NCBI GenBank assembly: GCA_947465645.1
Contig: CANIBQ010000166.1
Span: forward strand, 1-6,332
Length of the DNA stretch: 6,332 nt
Direction of reading: 5' to 3'
Source: Acidobacteriota bacterium
Lineage (GTDB): Bacteria > Acidobacteriota > Vicinamibacteria > Vicinamibacterales > UBA2999
Shown: piece by piece, positions 5,521-6,332 of the stretch
Layout of the letters: each line of letters starts with the position of its first letter
Position numbering within the stretch: position 1 is the first letter of the stretch
Made by a program: the position numbers and the translations under genes
Notes under the pieces: generated by a model
Databases searched by the model: none
Told to the model about the DNA's origin: nothing
What the model saw: the letters and a program-made list of their open reading frames with translations, nothing else

Positions 5521-5701
5521 AGACCAACCCTATAGGCGATCCCGAATTTGCCGACCGTTGGGTTATGAGGGCGACGCGAGCTCTGATGCCCGCAGAGTCA
5601 CGGCGAAAAACATCAACGTTCTGCCGCGTTATGCCACTCGCGAATCGCCCCATTTCGCCACGTTTGCCACTGCTTCACGGACAGAAGGCGGACAAAACCG
5701 A

Positions 5702-6073
5702 CTAGTCCTTACCGAGCATCCGGCGAGAGAACCGCTTCGCAGCGTCATCGCTCATCGTTTCCAGTTCGACCACCCTTGCGGAGCGTGGTTGGAAATTGCG
5801 GTAGCCATCGGCCGTCCGTTCCGCGACCGCTTCGATTTCAAGGGGAACGAGCCGAGTGTCTTCCGCCTCGGTCGCACGCGCGGCCAGCAGCTCGATGAGC
5901 TGTTCGCGGCTCGACGCACTTGGCAGAAGTTTCTCAGGCTCCTTTCGTTGCACCAGCACACGCAGCTCGAAGATGCCCAAGAGCGTCACTTCGACTGGGT
6001 CCCCAATCTGCACGTCGGCCATGCCGGGGAACAGGTCCAGAGCTTCCATTATGACCGGCGACGCACTCCGCAC
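5702..6073 (-). CDS. Hypothetical protein, start uncertain
   Basis: From the GTG at 6073 the product has 123 residues; I recognise no family. Codon use and protein composition look genuinely coding: hydrophobic strands such as PVEVTLLGIFELRVLVQR, a helical acidic/Leu-rich middle (EQLIELLAARATEAEDTR), and a basic C-terminus (KRFSRRMLGKD). The frame stays open upstream to 6226 with protein-like character (e.g. LPTITAFVLSELQNATTRTELLGV) but contains no ATG, GTG or TTG before 6073; only rare codons such as ATT (6184) or CTG (6127) are available. The true N-terminus may therefore lie in the neighbouring frame, joined by a frameshift near 6213-6226. A longer plus-strand open frame overlaps it but has the His/Arg-rich look of an antisense shadow. 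It may form an operon with the gene upstream. Confidence 0.6.
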   Translation of the reverse strand: MRSASPVIMEALDLFPGMADVQIGDPVEVTLLGIFELRVLVQRKEPEKLLPSASSREQLIELLAARATEAEDTRLVPLEIEAVAERTADGYRNFQPRSARVVELETMSDDAAKRFSRRMLGKD

Positions 6074-6212
6074 ATCAGTGACGCCGAGCAGTTCGGTGCG
6101 TGTCGTCGCGTTCTGAAGTTCGGACAGAACGAATGCGGTGATCGTCGGAAGGTCGGCGGTGGCGGACTGGCCCGCTACCCGAATCTGGGCTTGATCCGAT
6201 TCGGTGGACGGT

Positions 6213-6332
6213 TTAGTTAAGTCGATCTACGTTCATCTGTGTCGTCCAACGGTTGCAGAAAGCCGACAGGTGCTCGGCGGCCATCCCGTCGACACCCGCC
6301 ATTGCCTTCTGGCTGCCGCCGAGCGCCCCACC
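6213..6332 (-). CDS. C-terminal end of an unidentified protein (cut by the window edge)
   Basis: Only 39 codons and a TAA stop are inside the window. The frame is open from the edge; the peptide runs GGALGGSQKAMAGVDG, then a helical AAEHLSAFCNRWTTQMNVDRLN. It is too short to identify. Its end overlaps by 14 bp the upstream limit of the open frame of the next minus-strand gene, which lacks a normal start codon, so the two may be one gene split by a frameshift or a translationally coupled pair. ATGs at 6302 and 6284 could also start a very short separate peptide. Confidence 0.45.
   Translation of the reverse strand, partial: GGALGGSQKAMAGVDGMAAEHLSAFCNRWTTQMNVDRLN

Larger units (their letters stand above)
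5327..5701. other. Gene-free region rich in inverted repeats
   Basis: No convincing coding frame is found in these 375 bp; the open frames present (including a minus-strand one from 5653 running into the tRNA) lack protein character. The region holds several inverted repeats: a perfect 15-bp stem (5389-5424), a 6-bp stem (5430-5435/5444-5449) and an 8-bp stem (5488-5520). It must contain the promoter of tRNA-Gly near 5330-5390 and the 3' end of the minus-strand gene that stops at 5702, but I could not identify a convincing -35/-10 pair or a T-run terminator. Confidence 0.55.

Noticed and set aside
5312..5653. Minus-strand open frame upstream of and into tRNA-Gly
   Set aside because: It overlaps the tRNA gene and the perfect palindrome and has no recognisable protein features.
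5384..6220. Long plus-strand open frame of 278 codons across the gene-free region and the minus-strand hypothetical gene
   Set aside because: It begins inside the 15-bp palindrome, crosses non-coding DNA, and its product is His/Arg/Gln-rich without domain character. The opposite strand has better codon use and protein composition from 5702 to about 6226.

Overview
The window is high-GC bacterial DNA with tightly packed genes and, for most of them, no clear Shine-Dalgarno site. The proteins and style suggest an Acidobacteriota-like (possibly Vicinamibacteria) genome, but this is an impression from protein flavour and GC content, not a demonstrated assignment.

Layout. Positions 1-256 hold a tRNA-Val(CAC) on the minus strand and, 76 bp beyond its 3' end, an exact 22-bp copy of that 3' end. 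Next comes upp (minus). A short spacer filled by a long imperfect palindrome separates it from a divergent, apparently exported amidohydrolase of the MTA/SAH-deaminase type (plus). Convergent to that is hpt (minus). A 55-bp divergent promoter region then leads into a plus-strand unit of an RpiB-family protein, DeoC and a small secreted or outer-membrane protein. A tRNA-Gly(CCC) on the minus strand follows 14 bp after that last gene. A 375-bp gene-free stretch rich in inverted repeats comes next, and the window ends with two minus-strand reading frames of unknown function, the second cut by the window edge.

Function. Five consecutive genes (upp, amidohydrolase, hpt, rpiB-like, deoC) all concern nucleosides: nucleobase salvage to nucleotides, purine deamination, and (deoxy)ribose-phosphate catabolism. 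The most interesting point is that both sugar-phosphate enzymes carry extra N-terminal modules. DeoC starts with a short amphipathic helix and a Pro/Ala linker, the form of a bacterial-microcompartment (BMC) encapsulation peptide, followed by a Cys-rich segment. The RpiB-family protein has an extension of about 60 residues resembling the N-terminal 'T-P-x-A' segment of BMC-associated proteins such as EutT. A DeoC plus RpiB pair is, as I recall it, the signature of the 'sugar phosphate utilizing' (SPU) BMC class. DeoC would release acetaldehyde from deoxyribose 5-phosphate, an aldehyde worth confining. No shell protein gene lies in this window, so the BMC link is inferred from the two enzymes. 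The RpiB-like protein also lacks the usual catalytic Cys and ring-opening His, so its reaction may differ from ribose-5-phosphate isomerisation.
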